Under the pieces are notes generated by a model that saw only the letters and a program-made list of their open reading frames with translations, ran no database searches and was not told the origin of the DNA. Below, piece after piece: positions 53,303 to 62,064 of a stretch of 64,000 nucleotides of DNA (positions within the stretch are counted from its first letter, which is position 1; each line of letters starts with the position of its first letter). The DNA is taken from NCBI GenBank assembly GCA_039033415.1, contig JBCCCR010000029.1, positions 1 through 64,000 on the forward strand. The letters run 5' to 3'. The position numbers and the translations under genes were made by a program. Source of the DNA: Pseudomonadota bacterium. Its GTDB lineage: Bacteria; Pseudomonadota; Gammaproteobacteria; Xanthomonadales; SZUA-38.

Positions 53303-55699
53303 TTGACCGTAGAGACAAAACGCAGCGTAGACAGCTTAAAAACCCAGAACCAGGTGCTGCTGGATCTGGCCATGTCGCTTCGACACCCCAACCCGGATTT
53401 CAGCGCTGCGCTAAAGAAAATCACCGAGGCCACGGCCCGTTATCTCGCCGTCCAGCGAGCTGGCATCTGGTTCTTCAGCGACGATCGCCGCGTGCTGAGC
53501 TGTGCCGATATGGTTGAGGATGACGAACACCGGACGGCTGCCCCCCTGTTGAGCACCCAATGCCCCTCTTACTTTGCCGCGTGCGAAACGTCTCGCGTCG
53601 TCGACGCGGACGATGCGGTCACCGACCCGCGGACGCGCGAGCTGGCAGAGGTGTACCTCAAGCCGACCGGAATTGGTGCGATGCTGGACGCCCCCATCTT
53701 CTCGGGTGACACGGTTCGCGGCGTCGTATGTGCCGAACACGTTGGCCGCCCTCGGGAGTGGACCGAAGACGAAAAGGCGTTTGTCAGCTCGGTGGCGGAT
53801 CTGGTGGCGCTGTCTCTTGTCACGCGGGAACGGACCGAGGCCCGGGATCATATCGAAGCGCTGCTCGAGATCATTCCGGTTGGCGTGCTGGTGGTCGACC
53901 AGGCGGGCACTGTCGTCCGTAGCAACGCCCGTTCCAAAGCCCTTTTTGACTGTGACGGCACCTGGCTGCTCGGCCGGGAGGTTTCGACAATTCTGCCGGC
54001 CGCGATGGAACCGGAGCGCGGGGTACTCAGCCGGGGACTGAAGGGAGAGTTTGGCCCGCCTGGCGCAGCCGAGGAACACCTGCTGGAAGGGTGCGCGCGC
54101 GGTGGTCGACAATTTGCCGTCTCCCTCTCGATGAATCCCATCACGCAGTCGGGTGAAGAGCTGCTCGTGGTGCTGGTCAACGACGTATCCGAGCGGCTTC
54201 GGATGGAGTCCGAGGTGCGTGAATCGGAAGCCAAATACCGGGCCGTGGTCGAAGACCACACAGGATTTATTCTCCGCACCAATAGCGATGGCCAGTTGGA
54301 GTTTGCTAACCAGTCGCTCTGTGATTTTTTTGGGTTTTCCCCCAACCAGGTTCAGGACTATTACATCCGCGATCTGCTGAGCGATAAGGAGATGGCGATC
54401 GTGCGCCGGGCGGTGCGCCGAATCAGTGCTGATCACCCCGTTGAGACATACGAGAACGAGATTGTCGGCGTAGACGGACGGTCGGCTACGGTGGGCTGGA
54501 CGCTGAGGGGATTTCATAACGCCAGCGGCGAGCTTCAGGGATATCAGGCGATCGGCCAGGACGTGACGCTCGCCCGCGCCCAGGAGATGCGCCTTCGCGA
54601 AGCTGAGCGTCTCGAGTCACTCGCCGTGCTTTCCGGCGGCATTGCGCACGATTTTAATAACCTGTTGACGCCGATCCTCGCCTACACCGATATGGTGCTC
54701 ACCACCATGACCGACGAAACGGAAAACGTGGAGCGTCTCCGGTCCGTGGTGACCGCTGCGGAGCGCGCCAGCTCCCTCGTTGGGCAGCTGCTGGTGTTTT
54801 CCCGACGGGAGCGCTCAGAGCACCGCGAGCCGCTGCTGGCTGCACCGTTTATTCGTGAGACGCTGGAATTTGTGCGTGCCTCAGCGCCGGCCAACGTGGA
54901 AATTGAAAGCCAGGTGGACAGCTACTGTGGCGTGATCGAGGCGAACCCGTCAGACGTTTTTCAGATTCTTTCCAATCTTTGCGCCAATGCCGTACAGGCG
55001 ATGCCTGCGGGGGGGCGACTGACGGTCAACGCCAGCGAGGTCAGCCGGGAGGATCAGGGCTGGCTGCAGCTGATCGTCAAGGACAATGGGCCCGGCATCA
55101 AGCAGCAGGACCGCTCGTATGTTTTTGACCCGTTCTGGACCACGAAACCGAAAGGCAAGGGCACCGGGCTGGGTCTGTCGGTGGTGCGTGGCCTGGTTGA
55201 AGAGCTTGGCGGCCAGGTTGAGCTGGCGACGGAAGAGGAGGGCAAAGGCGCCACCTTTGTCGTGCTGCTGCCGAACCAGAACGTGCCGGTAGAGGAGCAG
55301 GTTGCCGTCGATCGAGCGCGCGTGTTCTCCGGTACCGAAAGCGTGCTGATTGTCGACGACGATCCGGCCATCGCCGGCCTGGTCGGAGAGGGCCTGCAGA
55401 AACTCGGCTACTCGGTGACGGTCCGCAACTCTGCCAACGAGGCGCTGGCGGCGATCCGGGAAGACCCTGACGGATTTGACGCGCTGCTGACTGACTTTAC
55501 TATGCCCTACATGAGCGGTATCGATTTAGGCTTGCACTGCCGACGGGAAAATCCTGACCTGCCAGTGGTGCTCATGTCCGGTTTCGGCCAGATGATTACG
55601 CAGCAGGAGCTGGATCGCGGTCTGATCAGCGCCTGCATCCAGAAACCGTTTCGCATCGATCAGGTGGCCCACGCGCTGCGCGAGGCGCTGGACCAATGA
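53303..55699 (+). CDS. Hybrid histidine kinase (GAF-PAS-PAS-HisKA-REC)
   Basis: Cytoplasmic hybrid kinase of 798 residues from a TTG start with AAGGG upstream. An N-terminal GAF domain (about 15-175) is followed by two PAS domains (about 185-295 and 305-425), a kinase core with phosphoacceptor His449 (SGGIAHDFNNLLTPILA), N box LSNLCANAVQAMP, G boxes DNGPGI and GTGLGLSVV, and a C-terminal receiver with VLIVDDDP, phospho-Asp in LLTDFTMPYMSG and Lys in IQKPF. No transmembrane segment is seen, so the signal is intracellular. No separate output protein is adjacent. Confidence 0.93.
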   Translation: MTVETKRSVDSLKTQNQVLLDLAMSLRHPNPDFSAALKKITEATARYLAVQRAGIWFFSDDRRVLSCADMVEDDEHRTAAPLLSTQCPSYFAACETSRVVDADDAVTDPRTRELAEVYLKPTGIGAMLDAPIFSGDTVRGVVCAEHVGRPREWTEDEKAFVSSVADLVALSLVTRERTEARDHIEALLEIIPVGVLVVDQAGTVVRSNARSKALFDCDGTWLLGREVSTILPAAMEPERGVLSRGLKGEFGPPGAAEEHLLEGCARGGRQFAVSLSMNPITQSGEELLVVLVNDVSERLRMESEVRESEAKYRAVVEDHTGFILRTNSDGQLEFANQSLCDFFGFSPNQVQDYYIRDLLSDKEMAIVRRAVRRISADHPVETYENEIVGVDGRSATVGWTLRGFHNASGELQGYQAIGQDVTLARAQEMRLREAERLESLAVLSGGIAHDFNNLLTPILAYTDMVLTTMTDETENVERLRSVVTAAERASSLVGQLLVFSRRERSEHREPLLAAPFIRETLEFVRASAPANVEIESQVDSYCGVIEANPSDVFQILSNLCANAVQAMPAGGRLTVNASEVSREDQGWLQLIVKDNGPGIKQQDRSYVFDPFWTTKPKGKGTGLGLSVVRGLVEELGGQVELATEEEGKGATFVVLLPNQNVPVEEQVAVDRARVFSGTESVLIVDDDPAIAGLVGEGLQKLGYSVTVRNSANEALAAIREDPDGFDALLTDFTMPYMSGIDLGLHCRRENPDLPVVLMSGFGQMITQQELDRGLISACIQKPFRIDQVAHALREALDQ

Positions 55700-56001
55700 G
55701 CAGCGAGTTTTCGAGCTTCCGGGAGTTTTATCCCTTTTACCTGTCGGAGCACAGCAACGCCGTTTGCCGGAGGCTTCACTTTGCAGGCACCAGCCTGGTG
55801 CTCGCTATCGTTGTGTATGCGCTGCTGTCCGGCAACCTGTGGGTGCTGCTGGCGATCCCGCTGGCGGGCTACGGCTTTGCGTGGGTCGGCCACTTTTTCT
55901 TTGAAAAGAATCGACCGGCGACGTTCCAGCATCCCTGGTACAGCCTGCTGGGTGACTTTGTCATGTACCGCGACATGCTGATCGGGCGGGTGAGTTTCTG
56001 A
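55696..56001 (+). CDS. DUF962 / Mpo1-like membrane protein
   Basis: Protein of 101 residues overlapping the kinase stop by 4 bases. It has FYLSEHSNAVCRRLHFAGTS and GHFFFEKNRPATFQHPWYSL with the conserved His residues of the DUF962 family and two hydrophobic helices. The yeast member Mpo1 is an iron-dependent dioxygenase in fatty-acid alpha-oxidation; whether bacterial members share this is not established. Confidence 0.9.
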   Translation: MSSEFSSFREFYPFYLSEHSNAVCRRLHFAGTSLVLAIVVYALLSGNLWVLLAIPLAGYGFAWVGHFFFEKNRPATFQHPWYSLLGDFVMYRDMLIGRVSF

Positions 56002-56020
56002 ATACGCCCTCGGCGGCGCT

Positions 56021-57280
56021 TTGAGTCCTCCGGCCGCGCCCGGCCTATCCGACGCCGATCTCGCCCGGCGCCTCAAGCGCATGCGGCGACTCCCGCTTCT
56101 GTTGCTCGCCGCGATGGCGATCGTGTTCAGCTGGACCCAGTGGCTGGCCCCGTCTGCGACGTGGGTCGGTTACGTCCAGGCATTCGCGGAGGCCGCGATG
56201 ATCGGCGCCCTGGCCGACTGGTTTGCCGTTGTGGCCCTTTTTCGGCACCCGCTGGGTCTGCCGATACCTCATACGGCGATTGTGCCGCGGCGCAAGGACG
56301 AGATCGGTGAGTCGCTGGGCCGGTTTGTCGTCGCTAATTTTCTGACCCCCGACGCGGTGGGACAGCAGATGGCCCAGCGCTCATCGGCCGCTACGCTGTG
56401 CCGCTGGAGCGTCCTCCACGCGGACACGCTGGCCGATACGCTGCTGAAGCTGCTGGGCTGGACCACCGAGGTTTTCCAGGAATCGCGCTATCGCGAGTTT
56501 TTTGCCCGCAACGTGCTGTCGCGGCTCGAGCAGCTCCCGACCGCAGGCGCTGCCGGCCGTTTGCTGGGTCTGATGGCCAGCAATAGCCATCACCAGGCGC
56601 TGCTCACCGAGCTGCTGCGGGTGCTGACAGCGTTTCTGGAAGACCACCGTGAGTCGCTGCGCGGCCAGATGCAGAGCGAGAGCCCGTGGTGGGTGCCTGA
56701 GTTTGTCGACCAAAAGATCTACGACAAGATTATCGATCGGGTTCAGCAGCGACTGCTCGAAATGGTGCTGACTCCCGATCACGAAATTCGCCAGCGTTTT
56801 GACTCGGCTTACCGGGAGCTGGCCGACTCACTCATGGACCCCGACAGCCTTACGGCTCGCCGCTTTGAGTCGGTGAAAGCAGAGTTTCTGCGTGACCCGA
56901 ACGTGCGGGGCTACTCCGAGGAGCTGTGGCGTGAACTCTCGATCATGGTGGGAGACGCGCTTAAAGAAAACCGTGGGGCTTCCCACAGCTTCGCCGCCGA
57001 CCTGATCCGGCGCACGGCCATGGACGCGCTCGACAATCCGAGCCTCATTGAAACATTTGATCGATGGCTGCACGACGGGGCGCGATTTGTTGTCGCGCAG
57101 CTCGGCGAGGAGGCCGCTGGTCTGATCAGCTCGACGGTGCGCAGCTGGGATCCGGTGGACACCGCCAAACGAATTGAACTGCAGATCGGTCCCGACCTGC
57201 AGTTCATCCGCATTAACGGCACGCTCGTGGGCGGGCTGGTGGGCCTGCTGCTGCACACAATCGTGCACGCGCTTCCCTAA
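56021..57280 (+). CDS. DUF445 membrane protein
   Basis: Protein of 419 residues of the DUF445 family, function unknown. An N-terminal pair of hydrophobic helices (LPLLLLAAMAIVFSW; AEAAMIGALADWFAVVALF with the diagnostic GALADWFAVVALF) is followed by a long helical region and a C-terminal hydrophobic segment (INGTLVGGLVGLLLHTIVHA). The TTG start at 56021 lacks a strong ribosome-binding site and lies 19 bases after the DUF962 gene, so it probably relies on the same transcript. Confidence 0.88.
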   Translation: MSPPAAPGLSDADLARRLKRMRRLPLLLLAAMAIVFSWTQWLAPSATWVGYVQAFAEAAMIGALADWFAVVALFRHPLGLPIPHTAIVPRRKDEIGESLGRFVVANFLTPDAVGQQMAQRSSAATLCRWSVLHADTLADTLLKLLGWTTEVFQESRYREFFARNVLSRLEQLPTAGAAGRLLGLMASNSHHQALLTELLRVLTAFLEDHRESLRGQMQSESPWWVPEFVDQKIYDKIIDRVQQRLLEMVLTPDHEIRQRFDSAYRELADSLMDPDSLTARRFESVKAEFLRDPNVRGYSEELWRELSIMVGDALKENRGASHSFAADLIRRTAMDALDNPSLIETFDRWLHDGARFVVAQLGEEAAGLISSTVRSWDPVDTAKRIELQIGPDLQFIRINGTLVGGLVGLLLHTIVHALP

Positions 57281-57323
57281 ACGCACACCGCGTGAATACA
57301 CGCTGCACTTCGTTCCGCACCGT

Positions 57324-57440
57324 CCGGCATAGGGATGTGCCGGCATTTTCGATGGCTGCAAGCCAGCGAAAATGTAAGCCAAAGGAAAATGACATTTTTC
57401 ATTTGGCGATGTTCAAAAAGCCATGGATGGCTTTTTGAAC
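57324..57440. repeat. Array of four intergenic hairpins with bidirectional terminator
   Basis: Four consecutive inverted repeats fill the gap between the convergent DUF445 and MATE genes. The first pairs CCGGCA (57324-57329) with TGCCGG (57338-57343). The second (57342-57374) has arms beginning GCATTTTCG and ending CGAAAATG. The third (57378-57407) joins GCCAAA with TTTGGC. The fourth (57411-57440) is a near-perfect 14-pair stem, GTTCAAAAAGCCAT around GG, with A and T runs, and suits a bidirectional terminator. The second resembles a hairpin at 59173-59205, suggesting a REP-like family. Confidence 0.75.
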
Positions 57441-57455
57441 ACTCAACGCAGTTGC

Positions 57456-58886
57456 TTAAACCTCCTTCAGTTTCCAGCGTCCGCGGCGGAAGGCCCAGAC
57501 GGCGCCGACGGAAAGAAACGCCTCCGAGATCGGCACCGCCATAAAGACTCCCTGCGGGCCCAGCGCCAGTGCGTTTGCCAGCCACCAGGCCAGGGGAATC
57601 TGGAGCAGCCAGAACGCGAAGAAGTTGAGCACCGTGGGCGTCCGGGTATCACCGGCACCGTTCAGGGCCTGCGTCAGCACCATCCCGAGACCGTAGAAGC
57701 AGTACCCCATGCTCAAGATCCGCAGACACTGAACGCCGTAGCCAAGCACCGCCGGATCCTGCGTAAAGATCCCGACAAGCTGTGGTGCGAACAGCAGGAA
57801 CGCCGTCGCCACAACCAACATGAACGTGACGTTGTACCGGACACACAGCCACGCGGACTGCTGTGCCCGCAGCGGCTGGCCTGCGCCCAGATTCTGTCCC
57901 ACCAGGGTGGCCGCCGCGTTCGATAGACCCCAGGCCGGCATGATCGTGAAGATAATGATGCGCAGGCCGATGGTGTAGCCGGCCACGGCGGCGCTGCCAT
58001 GATCGGCAATCAGTCTAGCCAGGAAAATCCAGCTGGTTGTGCCGATGATGAACTGGCCCACCCCGCCGGCACTCACCGTCAGCAGACGGCGCAGCACCGG
58101 CATCTGAAGCTTCAGATGGTGCCAGCCCAGCCGCACCTTGCGACGGATGCCGGTGAGCATCCACAGCTGGTAGACAACGCCACAGCCGCGGCCGATGGTG
58201 GTCGCAACGGCAGCGCCCGCAACACCTAGCTCTGGGAACGGCCCGACGCCAAAAATCAGCAGCGGGTCGAGCACGATGTTGATGCCGTTCGCCAGCCACA
58301 GCGAACGCATGGCGATGCCAGCATCACCAGCGCCACGGAAGACGGCGTTGATAATGAACAGCCAGGTGATGGTCAGGCTGCCTCCCATCAGCCAGACGGT
58401 GTATCCGCTGCCCGTCGCGACAACCTGTTCGCTGGCGCCCATCAGCCGCAGGATATCGTCGGCGAACGAAATGCCGAGCACTGCGACCACCACGCTGGTA
58501 ATCAGCCCCATCCAGAGCGCTTGGCCCGCAACAACCGATGCCTCCTCGTGTCGCTTCTCGCCGACCCGTCTCGCCACCATGGCGGTGGTTCCCATACTGA
58601 GGCCGATGGCAACGGCGTAGAGCAGGGTGATTGCGGCCTCCGTCAGGCCTACCGCGGTGACGGCGTCAGCGCCGAGCTTGGCGACAAAAAAGATGTCGGT
58701 AACGGCAAACACCGATTCCAGCGCCATCTCCAGCACCATCGGTACCGACAACAGAAAGACCGCCGTGCCGATCGGCCCGACGGTGAAATCTTCGGTCTCA
58801 CCGCGTACGGCCTGCTTCCACAGCCGCCACCAGCGGCGCACGCCGCCGACGGCCGGCTCCGCGGTACGGTTTTGAGTAACGTTCAT
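57456..58886 (-). CDS. MATE-family efflux transporter
   Basis: Multidrug and toxin extrusion-type antiporter of 476 residues with about twelve transmembrane helices in two homologous halves. ATG at 58886 with GGAG 9 bases upstream is chosen; an in-frame start 51 bases further back has no such site. The sequence AVFLLSVPMVLEMALESVFAVTD is the typical first helix, and VGEKRHEEASVV and VGQNLGAGQPLRAQ are the matched loops. Coupling ion and drugs exported are unknown. Confidence 0.92.
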   Translation of the reverse strand: MNVTQNRTAEPAVGGVRRWWRLWKQAVRGETEDFTVGPIGTAVFLLSVPMVLEMALESVFAVTDIFFVAKLGADAVTAVGLTEAAITLLYAVAIGLSMGTTAMVARRVGEKRHEEASVVAGQALWMGLITSVVVAVLGISFADDILRLMGASEQVVATGSGYTVWLMGGSLTITWLFIINAVFRGAGDAGIAMRSLWLANGINIVLDPLLIFGVGPFPELGVAGAAVATTIGRGCGVVYQLWMLTGIRRKVRLGWHHLKLQMPVLRRLLTVSAGGVGQFIIGTTSWIFLARLIADHGSAAVAGYTIGLRIIIFTIMPAWGLSNAAATLVGQNLGAGQPLRAQQSAWLCVRYNVTFMLVVATAFLLFAPQLVGIFTQDPAVLGYGVQCLRILSMGYCFYGLGMVLTQALNGAGDTRTPTVLNFFAFWLLQIPLAWWLANALALGPQGVFMAVPISEAFLSVGAVWAFRRGRWKLKEV

Positions 58887-59229
58887 GATGACACTCCAGC
58901 CCGCCACAGCGCCTCGTGCGCTGCTGCAGTCATTCAATTAGCTTGCGTGGCGCCGGATTTGGCGCCGGGAAGATCGCCGGCCGTTAGGCCGCGCTCGCCA
59001 GGGTGCGAGGCTTGCTAAAGGCAAACGGCGATTGCGTCGGCTTGTACATTTCTGCGCTGCTCATCGGCTCTGCCCTTGTGGAGTGAAACATGAAAGAACG
59101 AGCGACCATACGCCGATCGCTGGCATTTGCAAGTGTCGGGAGACGTTCCCGGTCGGCAATCTATTTCTTCGCGGCGTTTTCGAAGGTGGTAAGCCGCTGA
59201 AAACGTGGGTCAATTAACCAAAGGTTTGC
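58887..59229. other. Intergenic region with REP-like hairpin
   Basis: The 343 bases between the MATE and pyruvate kinase genes, both on the minus strand, contain the MATE promoter and no clear gene. A 36-codon frame at 59090-59200 has a fair ribosome-binding site (GGAG) but no recognisable product. Positions 59173-59205 form a hairpin with arms beginning GCGTTTTCG and ending GAAAACG. It matches the second hairpin of the 57.3-kb array at most positions, with a compensatory A-T to G-C pair, and lies just downstream of pyruvate kinase. Confidence 0.5.
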
Positions 59230-60657
59230 TCAGGTGACAATTTCTGCGCGAATCAGGTTGGTGGTGCCGGACACGCCAAACGGGACGCCGGCGGTGATCA
59301 CATAGTAGTCGCCGGGCTGAGCAATACCCGTTTGCGTGATCACCTCATTGGCTCGCGCCACCATCTCGTCCGAGTCGCGAATGTCCTCGGCCAGCACCGG
59401 ATCGATCCCCCAGGACATGGCCAGCTGCTGATAAGACTCCCGATTTGGGGTAATGGCGAGCACGTATTGCGTAACGCGGTGCCGCGCGACGCGGAGCGCC
59501 GTGCTGCCGCTTGAGCTGAAGGTCACAATCACCTTGGCGTTGATCGCGCTGGCCATCTGGCAGGCGGCGGACGCAACGCTGTCAGCCAGCGATGCTTCGA
59601 CGGAAATCTGGGTTTCGCTCATGGCCTTTTGGTAGCCTTCGTCAGCCTCCACCGATAGTGCGATCTGGTTCATAACCCCAACCGTTTCTGTTGGATAGTC
59701 GCCGACCGCCGTTTCCGCTGACAGCATGACCGCGTCCGTGCCGTCAAAGATCGCGTTGGCAACGTCGGAAGCTTCAGCGCGCGTCGGCGTGGGTGAGGTG
59801 GTCATGCTCTCCAACATCTGCGTGGCGGTCACCACCGGCTTCCCCGCTTCGCGGCAGAGCCGAATCAGTTTTTTCTGAACCATGGGTACGCGGTCGACCG
59901 AGAGCTCAACGCCAAGGTCGCCCCGGGCAATCATGATGCCGTCAGCTTCCTCAAGGATGTCAGCGAACCGCTCGATGGCGCTGGGCTTCTCGATTTTGGC
60001 CATCAGCTTGGCCCGGCTGGCGTATCGGTCCAGGTAGTGTCGCGCCAGCAGGATGTCGTCGCGGCTGCGTACGAAGCTCATGGCGACCCAGTCGACGTTC
60101 AGCTCGGCACCCACCTTAATGTGGGCGGCGTCTTGCTCCGACAGCGCCGGGATTTTGAGGTCGCTGCCGGGCACGTTGATGCCCTTGTTGTTCGACAGCG
60201 GCCCGCCGCGCACGACCCGCGTGACCAGGGTTTCTCCCTGGACTTCCGTGACCTCCAGCTCGAGCCGGCCGTCGGCCAGCAGCAGCGTCTCACCGGCCTT
60301 AGTATCGCGCGCCAGCCCCGGATAGGTGACGCCAACCCGGTTTTCATCACCCGGTGAGTCGTCGTCGCAGGTCAAACGGAACGTGTTGCCTTCGGTCAGG
60401 TTCACCGGCCCGTCCGCAAAGCGCGTGGTGCGAATCTTGGGGCCCTGAAGGTCCTGCAGGATGCCGATGGCCCGGACGGTTCTTTTTTCAGCAGCACGAA
60501 TTCGCTCGACCACCGCCGCATGGTCCTCCGGCTCACCGTGAGAGAAATTCAGGCGGAATACGTTAACCCCGGCGTCGATCAGTCGTTCCAGCGTGTTCTG
60601 ATCGGAACTGGCTGGGCCAACCGTTGCGATAATGCAGGTCTTGGAGTTGGTTTTCAT
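59230..60657 (-). CDS. pyk: Pyruvate kinase
   Basis: Glycolytic enzyme transferring phosphate from phosphoenolpyruvate to ADP, 475 residues from the ATG at 60657, where similarity to the family begins (KTCIIATVGPASSDQNTLERL). The active site includes NFSHGEPEDH, Lys and acidic residues in AKIEKPSAIERFADILEEADGIMIARGDLGVE, and MTTSPTPTRAEASDVANAI. A C-terminal allosteric domain is present. It resembles PykA-type bacterial enzymes. The upstream 100 bases are shared with the divergent zinc-ribbon gene. Confidence 0.95.
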   Translation of the reverse strand: MKTNSKTCIIATVGPASSDQNTLERLIDAGVNVFRLNFSHGEPEDHAAVVERIRAAEKRTVRAIGILQDLQGPKIRTTRFADGPVNLTEGNTFRLTCDDDSPGDENRVGVTYPGLARDTKAGETLLLADGRLELEVTEVQGETLVTRVVRGGPLSNNKGINVPGSDLKIPALSEQDAAHIKVGAELNVDWVAMSFVRSRDDILLARHYLDRYASRAKLMAKIEKPSAIERFADILEEADGIMIARGDLGVELSVDRVPMVQKKLIRLCREAGKPVVTATQMLESMTTSPTPTRAEASDVANAIFDGTDAVMLSAETAVGDYPTETVGVMNQIALSVEADEGYQKAMSETQISVEASLADSVASAACQMASAINAKVIVTFSSSGSTALRVARHRVTQYVLAITPNRESYQQLAMSWGIDPVLAEDIRDSDEMVARANEVITQTGIAQPGDYYVITAGVPFGVSGTTNLIRAEIVT

Positions 60658-60758
60658 GGCTTGCCTGGGGTCTTCGGAGTCGGTATTTTCGAGCTCGAAT
60701 TTTACAGAAAAAAAACGGCTGGTGTTGAGGGGCAACGCCGGCTGAGAGGTGGGGCTTT

Positions 60759-61079
60759 GTGATCATTTCCTGCCCCGGCTGCGGAAGCCGGGTATCCAAC
60801 AAGCACGCGGTCTGCCCACACTGTGGAACCGCTTTGGACGCAGCGACAAACGACGGGATCTCGGCAGACGAAGCCCAGCGTCGTCGACGCTTGCTCCGCC
60901 GAGGGCGTATCGAGCTTCAGAGCTACCTGTCCATACTGGTTATGGTTGCCGGAGCGAGCTGGGGCTTCGTTTCCTCCGACTACCTGGAGTATCCAGTACC
61001 CTTCTGGCCGATGGCGGTGACGAGCACCGGCGCACTTTGGTACCTGGGCGTAAGGGTTTACGGCATCTTCGTACGCTGA
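60759..61079 (+). CDS. Small zinc-ribbon membrane protein
   Basis: Protein of 106 residues, GTG start with AGGTGGGG upstream. Four cysteines in two CxxC pairs (Cys5, Cys8, Cys19, Cys22) form a zinc ribbon at the N terminus, followed by a basic linker and two hydrophobic helices (YLSILVMVAGASWGFV and MAVTSTGALWYLGVRVYGI). The function is unknown. It is divergent from pyruvate kinase. Confidence 0.75.
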   Translation: MIISCPGCGSRVSNKHAVCPHCGTALDAATNDGISADEAQRRRRLLRRGRIELQSYLSILVMVAGASWGFVSSDYLEYPVPFWPMAVTSTGALWYLGVRVYGIFVR

Positions 61080-61100
61080 GGGGGCGTTAGCGAAGCAGCG

Positions 61101-61409
61101 CTATTTCCTGAGCTCGTCTTCCCACTGGAACTTCCGATCGGTGACGATCGCCTCGAGCGTGGCGATACGGTCCTTGAGCTCTACGATTTCCGCCGCCATG
61201 GCGCGTTCGCGCTGCGTCGGTTCTTCGGTTTCCTCGTCGTCCAGGCTTTCATCCCAAAGCTGTCGCCACCAGGTCGGGCGCTTGCCGACCTCACGCCGCT
61301 GCCGGCGGGCTTCGCCGTTGGCGCTCACGCGGCTTTCCAGCGCGCTCATCAACACACAGCAGGCCCAAACGAACATGCCAAACAAAAACCATTGCAGTGC
61401 AGTTGCCAT
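61101..61409 (-). CDS. PspB-like small membrane protein
   Basis: Protein of 102 residues with one N-terminal transmembrane helix (WFLFGMFVWACCVLMSAL) and a C-terminal coiled coil, ELKDRIATLEAIVTDRKFQWEDEL, whose pattern of heptads and the final acidic Trp segment recall PspB. The rest of the phage-shock genes (pspA, pspC) are not next to it, so the assignment is by pattern only. Confidence 0.6.
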   Translation of the reverse strand: MATALQWFLFGMFVWACCVLMSALESRVSANGEARRQRREVGKRPTWWRQLWDESLDDEETEEPTQRERAMAAEIVELKDRIATLEAIVTDRKFQWEDELRK

Positions 61410-61535
61410 TCAGGCCTTCTCCTAACGTCTAAGGGCTTGAATCGTCGCATTTTTTGGGGTCCTGCGTAATTGACAAAAGTCATGATCACCCCTGGTCCAT
61501 AGGCACCGCAGCGTCCTTGGGTTATTCTCAAGCCT

Positions 61536-61904
61536 ATGAAAGTGAAACAGTTTCTAGAGACCTACCGCGCAGCGTTCGACGCCTTTGACGCGGACAGCAT
61601 CGCCGACCTTTACCATTACCCCGGCCTCATCGCGTCCATGGATCAGAGCGAGGCGCTGCTCACCCGGGATGACGCGGTGAAATATTTCGCCCGTGTGTGC
61701 GATACCCACAAGCGGATGGGCTATCACCGGGCGCTGCTGCTTAGCAGCGAGCGCGCGACGCTGACCGAAAACCTGGCGACGGTCACCGTACGTTGGCGCT
61801 TCGAAACGTCAACCGGTCAGGTGATTACGGAGTTTGACTGCACCTACACGCTCTGCGACCTCGGTTCCGGGGTCAAAGCCTTCTCTGCGGTGGTACACGG
61901 TTAG
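61536..61904 (+). CDS. NTF2-like/SnoaL-type protein
   Basis: Soluble protein of 122 residues with the cone-shaped NTF2-like pattern: long first helix (QFLETYRAAFDAFDADSIADLY), a tryptophan-containing strand (TVRWRFETSTG) and paired strands to the end. Such proteins are small enzymes or binding proteins of varied function; no catalytic set can be read here. Confidence 0.8.
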   Translation: MKVKQFLETYRAAFDAFDADSIADLYHYPGLIASMDQSEALLTRDDAVKYFARVCDTHKRMGYHRALLLSSERATLTENLATVTVRWRFETSTGQVITEFDCTYTLCDLGSGVKAFSAVVHG

Positions 61905-62002
61905 TCTCCCAGCAAAGGGACGCGATCGATCGCTCCCGCGACCGACGTAAAAACCCATGGATTCATGCCCCCCGGCTCACGGCTGAAGCCACGCCCCCGA
62001 GG

Positions 62003-62059
62003 GTGACATTCCCCGGCCGGGCCGATAAACTATATCTCTTTATCCGATTAAAGAGATAT
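62003..62059 (+). promoter_or_regulatory. metK promoter with palindromic operator
   Basis: A candidate promoter (GTGACA at 62003-62008, 17-base spacer, TAAACT at 62026-62031) is followed at once by a perfect inverted repeat: ATATCTCTTTA at 62032-62042 and TAAAGAGATAT at 62049-62059 around TCCGAT. The repeat covers the expected transcription start and ends 5 bases before the metK ATG. That position suits a repressor operator, possibly of a methionine-cycle regulator such as SahR; the alternative is a 5' UTR hairpin hiding the start codon. Confidence 0.6.
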
Positions 62060-62064
62060 TTAAC

